Part shown: positions 45,778 through 55,728 of the stretch, one piece after another | Numbering within the stretch: the first letter of the stretch is position 1 | Layout of the letters: every line of letters starts with the position of its first letter | Assembly: GCF_900110705.1 (NCBI RefSeq) | Contig: NZ_FOEJ01000002.1 | Location: 1 to 64,000 of the forward strand | DNA from: Loktanella sp. DSM 29012 | GTDB taxonomy: Bacteria > Pseudomonadota > Alphaproteobacteria > Rhodobacterales > Rhodobacteraceae | DNA: 64,000 nucleotides | Direction of reading: 5' to 3' | Notes under the pieces: model-generated | Databases searched by the model: none | What the model was told of the DNA's origin: nothing | The model's input: the letters and a program-made list of their open reading frames with translations, nothing else | Translations under genes and position numbers: made by a program

Positions 45778-46251
45778 TTACCCGGCCACCACCGCATCGC
45801 CGACAGCTATCGCGCCGGGCGTCACGACAGAGGCATACCAACCTCCGTGCCCGCGCACAGCGTTATAACCTCCGTGACCCAGATATTCCTCCATCCGGGA
45901 ACAGGGCGGACAGGGACCCTCGATCATCAGTATCACGTCACCGATGCGCAGCTGCCCCTTGCGCAGGGCGGCCAGATTTATCCCCGACACCATCAGATTG
46001 CGCCGCAGTGTTTCGGGCGCAATCACCGGATGCCCGGACAGCGCGGCAATGACCGGCAGATGTTCCGCCTGAACAAGTGTCACCGCCCGCTTGCCCGGGC
46101 GCGCATGGTCATCGGTCAAACCGTCCGGCGTCACCGTTGCCCGCGCGACGGACAGCACCTCCGCACGCCGCTCAGGCCGCAACCCGATCCAGTCCAGCCG
46201 CCCGATCTGCGCATGTCGCGCCATCATGCTGGCAAGACTGGTTGGGCTCAC
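45778..46251 (-). CDS. MOSC-domain protein
   Basis: A 157-residue protein consisting of little more than a MOSC (MoCo sulfurase C-terminal) domain, the beta-barrel that binds sulfur-carrier or molybdenum cofactor groups in YiiM and MARC-type proteins. DDHARPGKRAVTLVQAEHL (about residues 47-65), IAPETLRRNLMVSG and the conserved Cys motif GPCPPCSRMEEYLG (about 111-124) match. GTG 46251 overlaps the DUF1330 gene stop, so the pair is likely co-translated. A role with molybdenum/sulfur chemistry is only a family-level inference. Confidence 0.85.
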   Translation of the reverse strand: MSPTSLASMMARHAQIGRLDWIGLRPERRAEVLSVARATVTPDGLTDDHARPGKRAVTLVQAEHLPVIAALSGHPVIAPETLRRNLMVSGINLAALRKGQLRIGDVILMIEGPCPPCSRMEEYLGHGGYNAVRGHGGWYASVVTPGAIAVGDAVVAG

Positions 46252-46535
46252 AGCTCTTCGACGATGCTCAGCTCGCGCACGGATGCGCCTTTGGCATGGC
46301 TCAACGCCTCTTGGTAAGCGTCCGAATAGTAGCAATCATGCGCCGCCTGTTTCGACGGAAACCGTGCCACGACATTGCGGGACCGATCCGGCCCTTCCAG
46401 CGTCTCGTAGTCACCACCACGGGCAAGGAATACCCCACCGTGATCCGCAATCGCCCCGGTCGCGAGGGCTGCGTATCTGGCATAAGATTTCTCGTCCGTT
46501 ACCGTGACGTGGGCAATCCAAAGTGCGGTTTTCAT
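46248..46535 (-). CDS. DUF1330 family protein
   Basis: A 95-residue ferredoxin-like-fold protein, [21 protein letters not shown] at the N-terminus with [24 protein letters not shown] in the second half, typical of DUF1330. Function unknown; members may be small dimeric ligand-binding proteins. It lies between alaS (4-base overlap) and MOSC (4-base overlap), so alaS-DUF1330-MOSC forms one operon. Confidence 0.85.
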   Translation of the reverse strand: MKTALWIAHVTVTDEKSYARYAALATGAIADHGGVFLARGGDYETLEGPDRSRNVVARFPSKQAAHDCYYSDAYQEALSHAKGASVRELSIVEEL

Positions 46536-49189
46536 GCTTTTCCCTCCAGGATGGACCGCGCGGCGGCCAGCGCCGCCGCGGCGTTGTCAATGCTGGCACC
46601 GCCGCCCTGCGCCATGTCGGGGCGGCCGCCGCCCCCTTTGCCACCCAACTCGGCCACAGCCGCGCGCAGCACGTCCACGGCAGACACACGGTCCGTCAGG
46701 TCGGACGTGACGCCGGCAGCGACTGCGGCCTTGCCGCCTGCATCCGCGATCAGCAGAACAACGCCGGACCCGGCGCGGTCCTTGAACTGGTCGATCAGCG
46801 CGGGCAGATCCTTGCCCGACACGCCGGCCATGACCTGCCCGATGAACGGAATGCCGTTCACGACCTCGCTTTCGGACTCAGCGGAACTGCCGCCGCCCAT
46901 CGCCAGATCGCGGCGCAACTGCGCCACTTCGTTTGCCAGCGCCTTGCGTTCATCCATCAGTGCCTTGACCCGTGATGCAACATCCGCCGCCGGCACCTTG
47001 AGCACAGCGGCTGCCTGCGCCAGTGCGGCATCCTGAGTGCGCAGGTGATCCAGTGCGGCCTGCCCGGTCAGCGCCTCGATCCGGCGCACGCCAGCACTGG
47101 ATGCACTGTCGCCCAACAGCACAAAGGCACCGATCTGACCCAGACGGCTCACATGCGTGCCACCGCACAATTCCAGCGAATAGGTCTGACCATCGACACC
47201 CTTGCCGGACCCCGGTTTGCGCCCCATCGATACAACACGCACCTCGTCCCCGTATTTTTCGCCAAACAGTGCCTGCGCACCCAGCGCGCGGGCATCGTCC
47301 GGGGTCATGATGCGGGTTTCCACGGTCGTGTTCTGTCGGATCATCGCGTTGACCGCGCGTTCGACCGCTGCAAGTTCATCCGCCTCGACCGCCTTTTGAT
47401 GGCTGAAATCGAACCGCAGACGGTCAGGCGCATTCAGGGACCCGCGCTGTGCGATATGGTCGCCCAGCGTGTCGCGCAACGCCTCGTTCAGCAGGTGGGT
47501 TGCGGAATGGTTGGCCTGAATATCGGCACGCCGGTCGGCATCGACCGCCAGAACAGCGGCCTGACCGCGCCGGATCTCGCCCGTGGTGACGTCACCGATA
47601 TGAATGAAAACACCTGCGACCTTTTTCGTGTCGGTGATCCGCACGGTCCCCGTTTCGGTTTTCAGCGTGCCCGCATCGCCGACCTGACCGCCGCTTTCGG
47701 CATAGAACGGCGTCTGGTTCAGAACGATCTGCACTGCACCGGTCCCGGTGTCCGCAGGTGCACCATCGACAATCACCGCCGCGATCTGACCTTCGGCATT
47801 CAGCGTCTCGTAGCCCAGAAAATCGGTGGTGCCAGACTTGTCTGCGATGTCGAACCAGACGCTTGCGTCAGCCTGTTCGCCGCTGCCCGACCAGGCCGCA
47901 CGGGCCTTGGCCTTTTGGGCGGCCATCGCACTGTCGAACCCGTCGGTGTTCACCACACGGCCCTTTTCGCGCAGCGCATCCTGCGTCAAATCAAGCGGAA
48001 AACCATAGGTATCATAGAGTTTGAACGCCGTTTCGCCGGGCAGGTCTGCATCATCCGGCAATTGCGCCAGTTCATCGTCCAGCAATTTCAATCCACGGTC
48101 GAGGGTCTGGCGGAAACGCACTTCTTCGTTCTTCAGCGTTTCCTCGATCAGCGCCTTTCCCTGCCCCAACTCGGGGTAGGCCGCACCCATTTCCTGTACC
48201 AATGCAGGCACCAGGCGGTGCATTAGCGGATCGGCCGCGCCCAGTTGATGCGCATGACGCATCGCACGGCGCATGATCCGACGCAGGACGTAGCCACGTC
48301 CCTCGTTGCTGGGCAGCACGCCTTCGGCGATCAGGAATGACGTGGCCCGCAGATGGTCTGCGATAACACGGTGGTGCACCTTGCCCGGACCATCGGGATC
48401 GCTGCTGGTCGCATGGGCCGACGCCTCGATCAGGGCGCGCATCAGGTCCGTGTCGTAGTTGTCATGTTTGCCCTGCAACAGCGCGCCGATGCGCTCAAGT
48501 CCCATGCCCGTGTCGATCGACTGCATGTTCAGCGGCCGCATCGTGCCGTCCTCGAACTGTTCGTTCTGCATGAACACCAGATTCCAGATTTCGATGAAAC
48601 GATCACCGTCCTCTTCTGCACTGCCCGGAGGGCCACCCCAGATGTGGTCGCCGTGGTCGTAGAAAATCTCGGTGCAGGGGCCGCAGGGACCGGTCGGGCC
48701 CATGCGCCAAAAGTTGTCGTCCGTCGGGATGCGAATGATGCGGTCATCGCCGAAACCACCGACTTTTTTCCAGATCTCGGCGGCCTCGTCATCAGTGTGA
48801 TAGACCGTGACCAGCAACTTGTCCTTGTTCAGGCCGAAATCGCGGGTCAGCAATTCCCAGGCAAATGCGATGGCGTCGTCCTTGAAATAATCGCCAAAGC
48901 TGAAATTCCCGAGCATCTCGAAAAAGGTATGATGCCGCGCCGTGTATCCGACGTTGTCCAGATCATTGTGCTTGCCGCCCGCGCGCACACATTTCTGAGC
49001 AGAGGTCGCGCGCTGGTAATCGCGATTTTCCAGACCGGTGAACAGGTTCTTGAACTGCACCATGCCCGAGTTGGTAAACATCAACGTCGGATCGTTGCGC
49101 GGCACCAGCGGGCTCGAGGCCACGACTTCGTGGTCCTGGCGGCCGTAGTAGTTCAGGAAGGTAGAGCGGATATCGGCAAGAGAGGTCAT
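46532..49189 (-). CDS. alaS: Alanyl-tRNA synthetase
   Basis: Charges tRNA-Ala and edits Ser/Gly. 885 residues, standard length. Class II catalytic core from [20 protein letters not shown] (about residues 2-21) with RYQRA-type motif 2 ([13 protein letters not shown]); the editing domain zinc motif [19 protein letters not shown] and [13 protein letters not shown]; and the C-terminal DHHA1/C-Ala domain ending [19 protein letters not shown] 49189 is the conserved start. Upstream is a 168-base gap containing the recA terminator. Confidence 0.97.
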   Translation of the reverse strand: MTSLADIRSTFLNYYGRQDHEVVASSPLVPRNDPTLMFTNSGMVQFKNLFTGLENRDYQRATSAQKCVRAGGKHNDLDNVGYTARHHTFFEMLGNFSFGDYFKDDAIAFAWELLTRDFGLNKDKLLVTVYHTDDEAAEIWKKVGGFGDDRIIRIPTDDNFWRMGPTGPCGPCTEIFYDHGDHIWGGPPGSAEEDGDRFIEIWNLVFMQNEQFEDGTMRPLNMQSIDTGMGLERIGALLQGKHDNYDTDLMRALIEASAHATSSDPDGPGKVHHRVIADHLRATSFLIAEGVLPSNEGRGYVLRRIMRRAMRHAHQLGAADPLMHRLVPALVQEMGAAYPELGQGKALIEETLKNEEVRFRQTLDRGLKLLDDELAQLPDDADLPGETAFKLYDTYGFPLDLTQDALREKGRVVNTDGFDSAMAAQKAKARAAWSGSGEQADASVWFDIADKSGTTDFLGYETLNAEGQIAAVIVDGAPADTGTGAVQIVLNQTPFYAESGGQVGDAGTLKTETGTVRITDTKKVAGVFIHIGDVTTGEIRRGQAAVLAVDADRRADIQANHSATHLLNEALRDTLGDHIAQRGSLNAPDRLRFDFSHQKAVEADELAAVERAVNAMIRQNTTVETRIMTPDDARALGAQALFGEKYGDEVRVVSMGRKPGSGKGVDGQTYSLELCGGTHVSRLGQIGAFVLLGDSASSAGVRRIEALTGQAALDHLRTQDAALAQAAAVLKVPAADVASRVKALMDERKALANEVAQLRRDLAMGGGSSAESESEVVNGIPFIGQVMAGVSGKDLPALIDQFKDRAGSGVVLLIADAGGKAAVAAGVTSDLTDRVSAVDVLRAAVAELGGKGGGGRPDMAQGGGASIDNAAAALAAARSILEGKA

Positions 49190-49269
49190 ATCTGGCGCTT
49201 TCGGATCAACAGGTTGCGCCTGAAATAGCCCCCCATAGCCCAAGGGTCCAGCAATAACCCCAAAGACAA

Positions 49270-49301
49270 AACAGGGCGCGCACCGCAGTGCACGCCCTGT
49301 T
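49270..49301 (-). terminator. Rho-independent terminator of recA
   Basis: A 14-base stem (AACAGGGCGCGCAC / GTGCACGCCCTGTT, one mismatch) around CGCA, followed on the minus strand by a short T-rich stretch (TTTTGTCTTTG). It lies 57 bases after the recA stop. Confidence 0.8.
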
Positions 49302-49357
49302 CGCTGTCCTGTCCGTGTTCATCATCCACACGTCCAGTCATGCCGTCGAAAGCAATC

Positions 49358-50431
49358 CTACATTTCGACCAGATCGTCGTCGTCAGACCCGCCCGAGGCA
49401 CCAAAGTCGAGCCCGTGCGACGCACGGATCTTGTCCTCGATTTCCATCGCGATTGCCGGGTTTTCCTTGAGGAAGGTCTTGGAGTTTTCACGCCCCTGCC
49501 CGATGCGTTCATCGCCGTAGCTGAACCAGGCACCCGACTTCTCGACGATCCCGGCCTTGACGCCCAGATCAAGAAGCTCGCCCATCTTGGAAATGCCCTC
49601 ACCATACATGATGTCGAATTCGACCTGTTTGAACGGTGGTGCAACCTTGTTTTTGACGACCTTGACGCGGGTGGCGTTACCCACGACCTCATCGCGATCC
49701 TTGAGCGCGCCAATCCGGCGGATATCCAGCCGCACCGATGCGTAGAACTTCAGAGCGTTACCACCGGTCGTCGTTTCGGGCGATCCAAACATGACACCGA
49801 TTTTCATGCGGATCTGGTTGATAAAGATCACCATGCAACCAGACCGGTTGATCGATCCCGTCAGCTTGCGCATGGCCTGGCTCATCAGACGGGCGTGAAC
49901 GCCCACGCTGCTGTCGCCCATGTCACCTTCGAGTTCGGATTTCGGCGTCAACGCCGCGACCGAGTCGACAACCACAAGGCTGACCGCACCCGACCGCACC
50001 AGCGTATCCACGATCTCCAGCGCCTGTTCACCCGTGTCGGGCTGCGAAATCAGCAGCTCGTCCAGATTGACGCCCAGCTTTTTCGCATATTGCGGGTCCA
50101 GCGCGTGTTCGGCGTCGACAAATGCGCAGACACCGCCCTTTTTCTGCTCTTCAGCAAGAGTGTGCAGTGTCAGCGTCGTCTTGCCGGACGATTCCGGCCC
50201 GTAGATTTCGATGATCCGCCCCTTGGGCAGACCGCCGATCCCAAGGGCGATGTCCAGACCAAGCGATCCGGTGCTGGTCGCCTCGATATCGGGCATCTGA
50301 TTCTTGCCGCCCAGGGTCATGATGGACCCCTTGCCGAACTGGCGTTCGATCTGTGCCAGCGCGCTATCGAGTGCCTTTTGCTTGTCGGCGGTTTTCTTGT
50401 CAGCCATTTTGAGGAGTTCTGCCGTTGCCAT
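49358..50431 (-). CDS. recA: Recombinase RecA
   Basis: Strand exchange, recombinational repair and LexA cleavage co-protease. 357 residues. [19 protein letters not shown] opens the core; Walker A is [10 protein letters not shown] (about residues 83-92); [15 protein letters not shown] and [14 protein letters not shown] are signature segments; the acidic C-terminal tail ([11 protein letters not shown]) is present. ATG 50431 has AAGGACG upstream and is the family-typical start (MATAELLK). A perfect alphaproteobacterial SOS box sits 52 bases upstream. Confidence 0.97.
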   Translation of the reverse strand: MATAELLKMADKKTADKQKALDSALAQIERQFGKGSIMTLGGKNQMPDIEATSTGSLGLDIALGIGGLPKGRIIEIYGPESSGKTTLTLHTLAEEQKKGGVCAFVDAEHALDPQYAKKLGVNLDELLISQPDTGEQALEIVDTLVRSGAVSLVVVDSVAALTPKSELEGDMGDSSVGVHARLMSQAMRKLTGSINRSGCMVIFINQIRMKIGVMFGSPETTTGGNALKFYASVRLDIRRIGALKDRDEVVGNATRVKVVKNKVAPPFKQVEFDIMYGEGISKMGELLDLGVKAGIVEKSGAWFSYGDERIGQGRENSKTFLKENPAIAMEIEDKIRASHGLDFGASGGSDDDDLVEM

Positions 50432-50482
50432 GAGTTTCGTCCTTATGTCACGTACCTGAAACAGCGGCAATCACCGCTCTTT

Positions 50483-50497
50483 GTTCTTATTGTGTTC
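50483..50497 (-). promoter_or_regulatory. LexA SOS box upstream of recA (GTTC-N7-GTTC)
   Basis: GTTCTTATTGTGTTC, a direct GTTC-N7-GTTC, equivalent to GAAC-N7-GAAC on the minus strand, the known LexA operator of alphaproteobacteria. Placed to block the recA promoter. This is the only such site I noted in the window. Confidence 0.88.
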
Positions 50498-50628
50498 TCA
50501 TTGACCTATATGAGACCGAAACAAGAACATTGCAATCTCTTTCTGAACAGCTTCAGATTGTGTGGATGGTGGTTAATACTTCGTGCATGGCGTAGGATTA
50601 TTTTTGATCTGATCAGCGGAGGGCAGCC

Positions 50629-51237
50629 ATGCTCGTGTTTTGGAAGCAGAATCTGGTGTTCCTCGCGGTGCCGAAAACCGGCACGACCGCCATCGAGGGC
50701 GCACTGGCCCCCAAGGCCGCGATGGTGATGCGCGACCCGCCCCAGATCAAACACGCGCCCGTCTATCGTTACCGTCGGTTTTTCAAGCCATTGTTCGTGC
50801 AAGCCGGTGGCAAGGAACCCGAGATCATGGCCGTGGTCCGCGATCCTGTTGACTGGCTGGGCAGCTGGTATCGCTACAGGTCGCGCGATGATCTGATCGG
50901 CCACCCCAACAGCACCCGCGACGTCAGTTTCGATGATTTTGTGCTGGAATATTGCAAGGGCAAGCCAGCCGATTTCGCCAATGTCGGGTCTCAGGCCAAA
51001 TTCGTGCTGGACGGTGATGGCAACATGGGGATCGACCACCTGTTCCGCTACGAGGATCAGAACCTGTTGATTGCCTTTCTCGAGGCACGGCTGGACGTGA
51101 CGCTCGACCTCAAGCGACTGAACGTCTCGCCCAGCAAACCCACCCCTCTCAGCCCCGCGGTCGCGGCCAGGCTGCGCGAAAAACGCAGCATCGAATTCGA
51201 GGTGTGGGACATGGCCGGGCGTCAGTCGCTGATCTGA
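50629..51237 (+). CDS. Sulfotransferase-like P-loop protein
   Basis: A 202-residue protein. [16 protein letters not shown] (about residues 11-26) is the 5'-phosphosulfate-binding loop of PAPS-dependent sulfotransferases, and [18 protein letters not shown] (about 67-84) is the 3'-phosphate-binding RDP motif with the second helix. The length is short but complete for the family, and no membrane segment is present, so it is probably cytosolic. Homologues in this lineage are sometimes labelled gamma-glutamyl kinase, which the motifs do not support. The acceptor is unknown. It is divergent from recA, and its 3' end overlaps rlmE by 16 bases. Confidence 0.72.
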   Translation: MLVFWKQNLVFLAVPKTGTTAIEGALAPKAAMVMRDPPQIKHAPVYRYRRFFKPLFVQAGGKEPEIMAVVRDPVDWLGSWYRYRSRDDLIGHPNSTRDVSFDDFVLEYCKGKPADFANVGSQAKFVLDGDGNMGIDHLFRYEDQNLLIAFLEARLDVTLDLKRLNVSPSKPTPLSPAVAARLREKRSIEFEVWDMAGRQSLI

Positions 51238-51947
51238 CCCTTGAACCCGGTGGCCACGACGAATTTTTCCGAACTGTCGGACCGCGACGCGGGGGGTTTG
51301 ACGTTGGCGACCTTGGTGAACCGCGATTTGAGCAACTTTTGCAGGTTCCCTTCTGCGCCGCCGGCCAGCACCTTGGCCACGAAGGTGCCGCCTTCTTCCA
51401 GCACGTCAAACGCAAAATAGGCCGCCGCTTCGCACAGTGAAATGATGCGCAGGTGGTCGGTCTGTTTGTGGCCCGATGCGCTTGCCGCCATGTCGGACAT
51501 CACGACGTCTGCGGAACCGCCCAGCCATGCCTTGACCTGCGCATCCGCGCCCTCATCCAGAAAATCCAGCTGATAGATCGTGGCCCCTGCCACCGGTTCG
51601 ACCTCTTGCAGGTCAATTCCCAGCACGGTTCCCACGGATTTGGACGTGCGGTCGCCCAATGCATTGACCCGGCGGGCCGCGACCTGACACCAGCCGCCGG
51701 GGGCACAGCCCAGATCGACCACGCGCGCACCGGGCACGAGAAAACGGAACTTGTCGTCCAGCTCGAGGATCTTGTAGGCCGCGCGTCCGCGATACCCCTC
51801 GGCCTTGGCCTTCTTGACATAAGGGTCATTCAGCTGACGCTGTAACCAACGGGTCGACGACGTGGACCTGCCGCGTGCGGATTTGACCTTGACCGTCAGG
51901 TCCCGCTGACCCCGCCCGGATGAATTCTTTGTCGGTTTGTTCGCCAT
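51222..51947 (-). CDS. rlmE: 23S rRNA (uridine-2552-2'-O)-methyltransferase
   Basis: FtsJ/RrmJ enzyme that methylates U2552 in the large subunit. The 241-residue protein has [18 protein letters not shown] (about residues 49-66, containing the catalytic Lys of the K-D-K-E set), the SAM loop [15 protein letters not shown] (about 75-89), [20 protein letters not shown] and [11 protein letters not shown]. It is convergent with the sulfotransferase gene. A single palindrome separates it from ppx/gppA. Confidence 0.94.
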   Translation of the reverse strand: MANKPTKNSSGRGQRDLTVKVKSARGRSTSSTRWLQRQLNDPYVKKAKAEGYRGRAAYKILELDDKFRFLVPGARVVDLGCAPGGWCQVAARRVNALGDRTSKSVGTVLGIDLQEVEPVAGATIYQLDFLDEGADAQVKAWLGGSADVVMSDMAASASGHKQTDHLRIISLCEAAAYFAFDVLEEGGTFVAKVLAGGAEGNLQKLLKSRFTKVANVKPPASRSDSSEKFVVATGFKGQISD

Positions 51948-51982
51948 CGTCGCGTCCTACTCATTGCCGTGGGCCGGGGCCC

Positions 51983-52005
51983 CCGATTTTTCGCAGAAAA
52001 ATCGG
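51983..52005. repeat. Single palindrome related to the tandem doublets
   Basis: CCGATTTTTC-GCA-GAAAAATCGG, 10-base perfect arms, between ppx/gppA and rlmE. It matches the second unit of the doublet at 55973, except for one extra base in the centre. Both neighbouring genes point left. Confidence 0.75.
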
Positions 52006-52010
52006 CCCCT

Positions 52011-53123
52011 TCAGTAGGGGGCGTCTTCCAGTACCCCATCTGCCGACATCTGCGCATAAAGCAACCCCTCGCGCAGTCCGCGGTCAGCAACCGACAGCCG
52101 GTCCGTCGGCCACAGCCGCATCAGGGCCTGCAGGATCGCGGCCCCCGACATGATCAGTGCCTGCCGGTCACGCCCGATGCGCGGATCATCACGCCGGCCA
52201 TCGGGACCCAGTTTCAGATAGCCACGGATCACCGCGTCGATCTGGTCTGACGTCATGCGCAGGCCGTCCACCTTGGTCCGGTCATACCGTTTCAGCCCCA
52301 GATGCGAGGCAGCGACCGTCGTGACCGTGCCGCTGGTGCCGATGATCTGGAAACCGTCGCGGGCCTGTTCCGCAGCCGAAGGTGCAAAATCCGACAGGTT
52401 TTCTTCAAAGAACCAGCTCATCAGGGCGAAACGTGCAGCGTCGTCATCCACATCAGCGAATTGATCGCGCAGCGTGGCTACGCCCAGTGGCACAGAAATC
52501 CAGTCTACCACCTTGGCCGCGGCAAACGGGCCGGGATCAGCAACAAACCCTGCGTGCAGCCGCATGATCGCCCGCGGGCGTTCGCGTGCAGGGACATGGC
52601 TGATGTCGATCCAGACCAGCTCGGTCGATCCCCCGCCGATATCGACGACCAACAGCTGTTCGGTCTTGGTACTGACCAATGGCGCGCAGGATATCACGGC
52701 AAGCCGCGCTTCTTCCTCAGGCTTGATGATTTCCAGCTGCAACCCCGTTTCGCGCCGGACCTGTGCGATGAAATTGGCCCCGTTGCGTGCACGGCGACAG
52801 GCCTCTGTTGCAACCAGACGCATCCTTTTGACGCCGTGGCGTTCCAGTTTCTGGCGACAGATCCGCATGGCCTGAATCGTGCGGTTCATCGACGCACGCG
52901 ACAGTTTCCCACTGCTTTCGAGGCCCTGTCCCAGCTGGACGGACTTGGAAAAGCTGTCGATCACGTGGAACTGGCTGCCCTTGGGTTGGGCAATCAGCAT
53001 CCTACAGGAATTTGTTCCCAAATCCAGCGCCGCATAGAGCTGCGCAGGGTCCGGGGCATTTGGCGCGGGGGTTACGACCGCTTTGGGGAACGCGCCCGCA
53101 CCATGGGGACGCATGGGCGCCAT
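52011..53123 (-). CDS. Ppx/GppA phosphatase family protein
   Basis: Exopolyphosphatase/guanosine-pentaphosphate phosphatase-type enzyme of 370 residues. ASKHA fold: AALDLGTNSCRMLIAQ (phosphate-binding 1, about residues 32-47), the VDIGGGSTELVWID phosphate-2 loop and the GTSGTVTTVAASHL motif. Both PPX and GppA activities occur in this family and cannot be separated by sequence here. ATG 53123 has GGAGGG upstream; the upstream extension does not look family-like. Confidence 0.9.
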   Translation of the reverse strand: MAPMRPHGAGAFPKAVVTPAPNAPDPAQLYAALDLGTNSCRMLIAQPKGSQFHVIDSFSKSVQLGQGLESSGKLSRASMNRTIQAMRICRQKLERHGVKRMRLVATEACRRARNGANFIAQVRRETGLQLEIIKPEEEARLAVISCAPLVSTKTEQLLVVDIGGGSTELVWIDISHVPARERPRAIMRLHAGFVADPGPFAAAKVVDWISVPLGVATLRDQFADVDDDAARFALMSWFFEENLSDFAPSAAEQARDGFQIIGTSGTVTTVAASHLGLKRYDRTKVDGLRMTSDQIDAVIRGYLKLGPDGRRDDPRIGRDRQALIMSGAAILQALMRLWPTDRLSVADRGLREGLLYAQMSADGVLEDAPY

Positions 53124-53354
53124 CGTCACGCCCTCCGATTTCGAGTTGCAACCAAGGTAGGCCCTGACGCCGCCCCACGCAAGCGACATGAGGTCCCTTC
53201 ACCATAATCATGTGGGTTTCTGGCGTCCGCCGGTCTGGTGCGTGGGGTCGACAGTTGCGATACCCGTCGCGACAGGATGCGGTTGTGTCGAAAACAGGCC
53301 GCGGCACGACGTGCGGAATGTTAGAACGCGAATTGCGAACAGAGGATCAGGATC

Positions 53355-53651
53355 ATGCCGGACGTCACGATTATCTATTGGCGCGATATGCCAGCACAGG
53401 TCATGGTCGGCCGTGGTCGCAAGGCCCAAAAGGTGCAATTGCCCGAACGGTTTGAACAGGCCATCGACCGGGCCGCCATGAAGTCGGGCGCTGCAGGCAC
53501 CGATGACTACCTTGCCGGTATGCGCCGCGGCGACCCCTACAGCGTATCAGGTGATGATGCCGCCGTGGCACAGGCCGAGGCCGCGCGCCTCGACGCCGAA
53601 TATACCGCCGACCGCCTGCGCGCATTGATCGCAACCGACGGCTGGGCATGA
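53355..53651 (+). CDS. PF13769-type 'virulence factor' family protein
   Basis: A 98-residue protein: MPDVTIIYWRDMPAQVMVGRGR, then KVQLPERFEQAIDRAAMKSG and DDYLAGMRRG. It matches the small conserved family labelled Virulence_fact, which in Rhodobacterales sits next to MetF-like and methyltransferase genes. The label is historical and no virulence role is implied. It is first in a likely four-gene one-carbon operon, with its stop 41 bases before the MetF-like start. Confidence 0.75.
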   Translation: MPDVTIIYWRDMPAQVMVGRGRKAQKVQLPERFEQAIDRAAMKSGAAGTDDYLAGMRRGDPYSVSGDDAAVAQAEAARLDAEYTADRLRALIATDGWA

Positions 53652-53692
53652 CGCCGCCCCGCCCCCTGTCACTCCGACTAAAGGAAACCGCC

Positions 53693-54637
53693 GTGTCCCT
53701 CCTTCCCTTTCTCAAGCGCAAGCCTGAACCAGACCTGACGACTCCGATTCCGGCGGTGGCGGCATTGCTTGCCGACTACTCGATCGAGGTGATGCCACGC
53801 ACGGCGGAGAAGATCCCCGATTTCACGCAGCTTCTGCCCGCTGGCACCCGCGTCTATATCGCCCATATCGACGGCACGCCGATCGACGACATGGTTGCGA
53901 CGGCAAAACGTCTGAATGCCGAAGGCTACGCCGTGATGCCGCATTTTCCCGCCCGCATCATCAAGGACCGGGCCACGCTGGCGGACTGGATCGCTCGCTA
54001 TCAGGGCGAGGCGGACGTGCGTCAGGCGCTGCTGCTGGCTGGTGGTGTTACGACCCCGCACGGCGATTTCAGCGATTCCATGCAGTTGATGGAAACGGGC
54101 CTGTTTGATCAGGCCGGTTTCACCCGCCTGCATGTTGCAGGCCACCCGGAGGGAAACCGCGATATCGACACCGATGGCACCCAGACCCAGGTGGATGCGG
54201 CATTGCGCTGGAAAAACGATTTCCAATCCCGCACGGATGCGCAGATGGCGATTGCAACGCAGTTCTGCTTTGACGCGCAGCCCATCATCGCTTGGGCTGA
54301 CAGCCTCAAACAGGCCGGTATCACGCTACCGATCCACATCGGCATCGCAGGACCCGCCAAACTGCAAACGATGATCAAATTCGCTATCGCCTGCGGTGTC
54401 GGCCCTTCATTGAAGGTGCTGCAAAAGCGCGCCGCTGACGTGACCAAACTGCTGTTGCCCTATGAACCGAACGACGTGGTTTCCGCGCTTGCCGCACACA
54501 AGGCCGCGCACCCCGATTTCAACATCACCACCGTCCACTTCTTCCCGCTTGGCGGGATCAAGACCAATGCTACATGGGCCATGACCCATGGCGGCGCCTC
54601 TGCCGTGCCAGCCAACCCACAGGAAGACATCGCATGA
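53693..54637 (+). CDS. Methylenetetrahydrofolate reductase-like protein
   Basis: A 314-residue TIM-barrel protein of the MTHFR family, catalysing interconversion of 5,10-methylene-THF and 5-methyl-THF with FAD. SIEVMPRTAEKI opens the core where most MetF have SFEVFPPKT; HVAGHPEGNRDIDTDGTQ and TQFCFDAQPIIAWADSLKQAG-like segments are clear family markers. The diverged N-terminal motif suggests the subtype tied to demethylation of C1 substrates. GTG 53693 has AAAGGAA upstream; an ATG at 53648 overlaps the previous gene and is the alternative. The stop overlaps the next gene by 4 bases. Confidence 0.85.
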   Translation: MSLLPFLKRKPEPDLTTPIPAVAALLADYSIEVMPRTAEKIPDFTQLLPAGTRVYIAHIDGTPIDDMVATAKRLNAEGYAVMPHFPARIIKDRATLADWIARYQGEADVRQALLLAGGVTTPHGDFSDSMQLMETGLFDQAGFTRLHVAGHPEGNRDIDTDGTQTQVDAALRWKNDFQSRTDAQMAIATQFCFDAQPIIAWADSLKQAGITLPIHIGIAGPAKLQTMIKFAIACGVGPSLKVLQKRAADVTKLLLPYEPNDVVSALAAHKAAHPDFNITTVHFFPLGGIKTNATWAMTHGGASAVPANPQEDIA

Positions 54638-55701
54638 CCCGCACCGTTATCGAATCGAAAACGAAAACCGCCATCATCGGATTTGACCAGCCATTCTGCG
54701 TCATTGGCGAACGGATCAATCCCACCGGGCGCAAGATCCTCGCCGAAGAACTGGAACGCGACGATTTCAGTCGGGTCGAGGCGGATGCCATCGCGCAGGC
54801 CCTTGCCGGAGCGAACGTGCTGGACGTCAATTCGGGGGCCGTCTTTTCCAACAAGATGGCCGAGGATCCCCGCTACGCCGACAACAACTTTGTCGAGCCG
54901 ATGCTGATGAAACAGCTGATCGCCTGCGTGCAGCGCGTCAGCGATCTTCCGCTATGCATCGACAGCTCTGTCCCCGGTGCGCTGGAAAACGGTCTGGCCG
55001 AGGCCGAGGGCCGCCCGCTGCTGAACTCTGTCACCGGCGAGGAAGAACGGCTGGAACTGGTGCTGCCGCTGGTCAAGAAATACAATGTGCCCGTGGTGGC
55101 GATCTCGAACGACGACACAGGAATCTCCGAGGATCCAGAGGTCCGTTTTGCCGTTGCGAAAAAGATCGTAGAGCGCGCGGCCGATTTCGGCATTCCCGCC
55201 CATGACATCGTGGTCGACCCGCTGGTCATGCCGATTGGTGCAATGTCGACGGCCGGTTTGCAGGTCTTTACGCTGGTGCGCCGCCTGCGCGAGGAACTGG
55301 GCGTCAACACGACCTGCGGCGCGTCCAACATCAGCTTTGGCTTGCCAAACCGTCACGGCATCAACAACGCATTCCTGCCCATGGCAATCGCATCGGGCAT
55401 GACCAGCGCGATCATGAACCCGGTCGCCCTGCCCGTCGGACCCAAGAAATTGCAGGAAAAACTGGACGCGCTCGCCGCAGCAGGCATCATCGTGCCCGCC
55501 GATATCGACCCTGAACTGCTGGCCAACCTGACCGGCCTTGGGTCCACGAAACCGCGCGCCGGATCGGAAATGGAGGCGATCCGCGCGGCCAATTTCCTGA
55601 CCGACAACGACCCTTCGGGCGGTGAATGGATCCGGTTCAATCGCGCGCCCGTCAAAGAGGGCGAGGGGCGCGCACGCACCGGACGTCGTCGCCGCAATTA
55701 A
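54634..55701 (+). CDS. Methyltetrahydrofolate:corrinoid methyltransferase (pterin-binding)
   Basis: A 355-residue TIM-barrel pterin-binding (MtrH/AcsE/DHPS-like) enzyme transferring a methyl group between tetrahydrofolate and a corrinoid protein. CVIGERINPTGRKILAEEL (about residues 22-40) is the family's pterin-binding opening, with NVLDVNSGAVF, CIDSSVPGALENGL and GASNISFGLPNRHGINN following. Overlap with the MetF-like gene makes direct pathway coupling likely. No corrinoid protein or methylamine methyltransferase is within the window. Confidence 0.88.
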   Translation: MTRTVIESKTKTAIIGFDQPFCVIGERINPTGRKILAEELERDDFSRVEADAIAQALAGANVLDVNSGAVFSNKMAEDPRYADNNFVEPMLMKQLIACVQRVSDLPLCIDSSVPGALENGLAEAEGRPLLNSVTGEEERLELVLPLVKKYNVPVVAISNDDTGISEDPEVRFAVAKKIVERAADFGIPAHDIVVDPLVMPIGAMSTAGLQVFTLVRRLREELGVNTTCGASNISFGLPNRHGINNAFLPMAIASGMTSAIMNPVALPVGPKKLQEKLDALAAAGIIVPADIDPELLANLTGLGSTKPRAGSEMEAIRAANFLTDNDPSGGEWIRFNRAPVKEGEGRARTGRRRRN

Positions 55702-55728
55702 CGCGGGCTTTACCGCTTGGGGTTCAAG

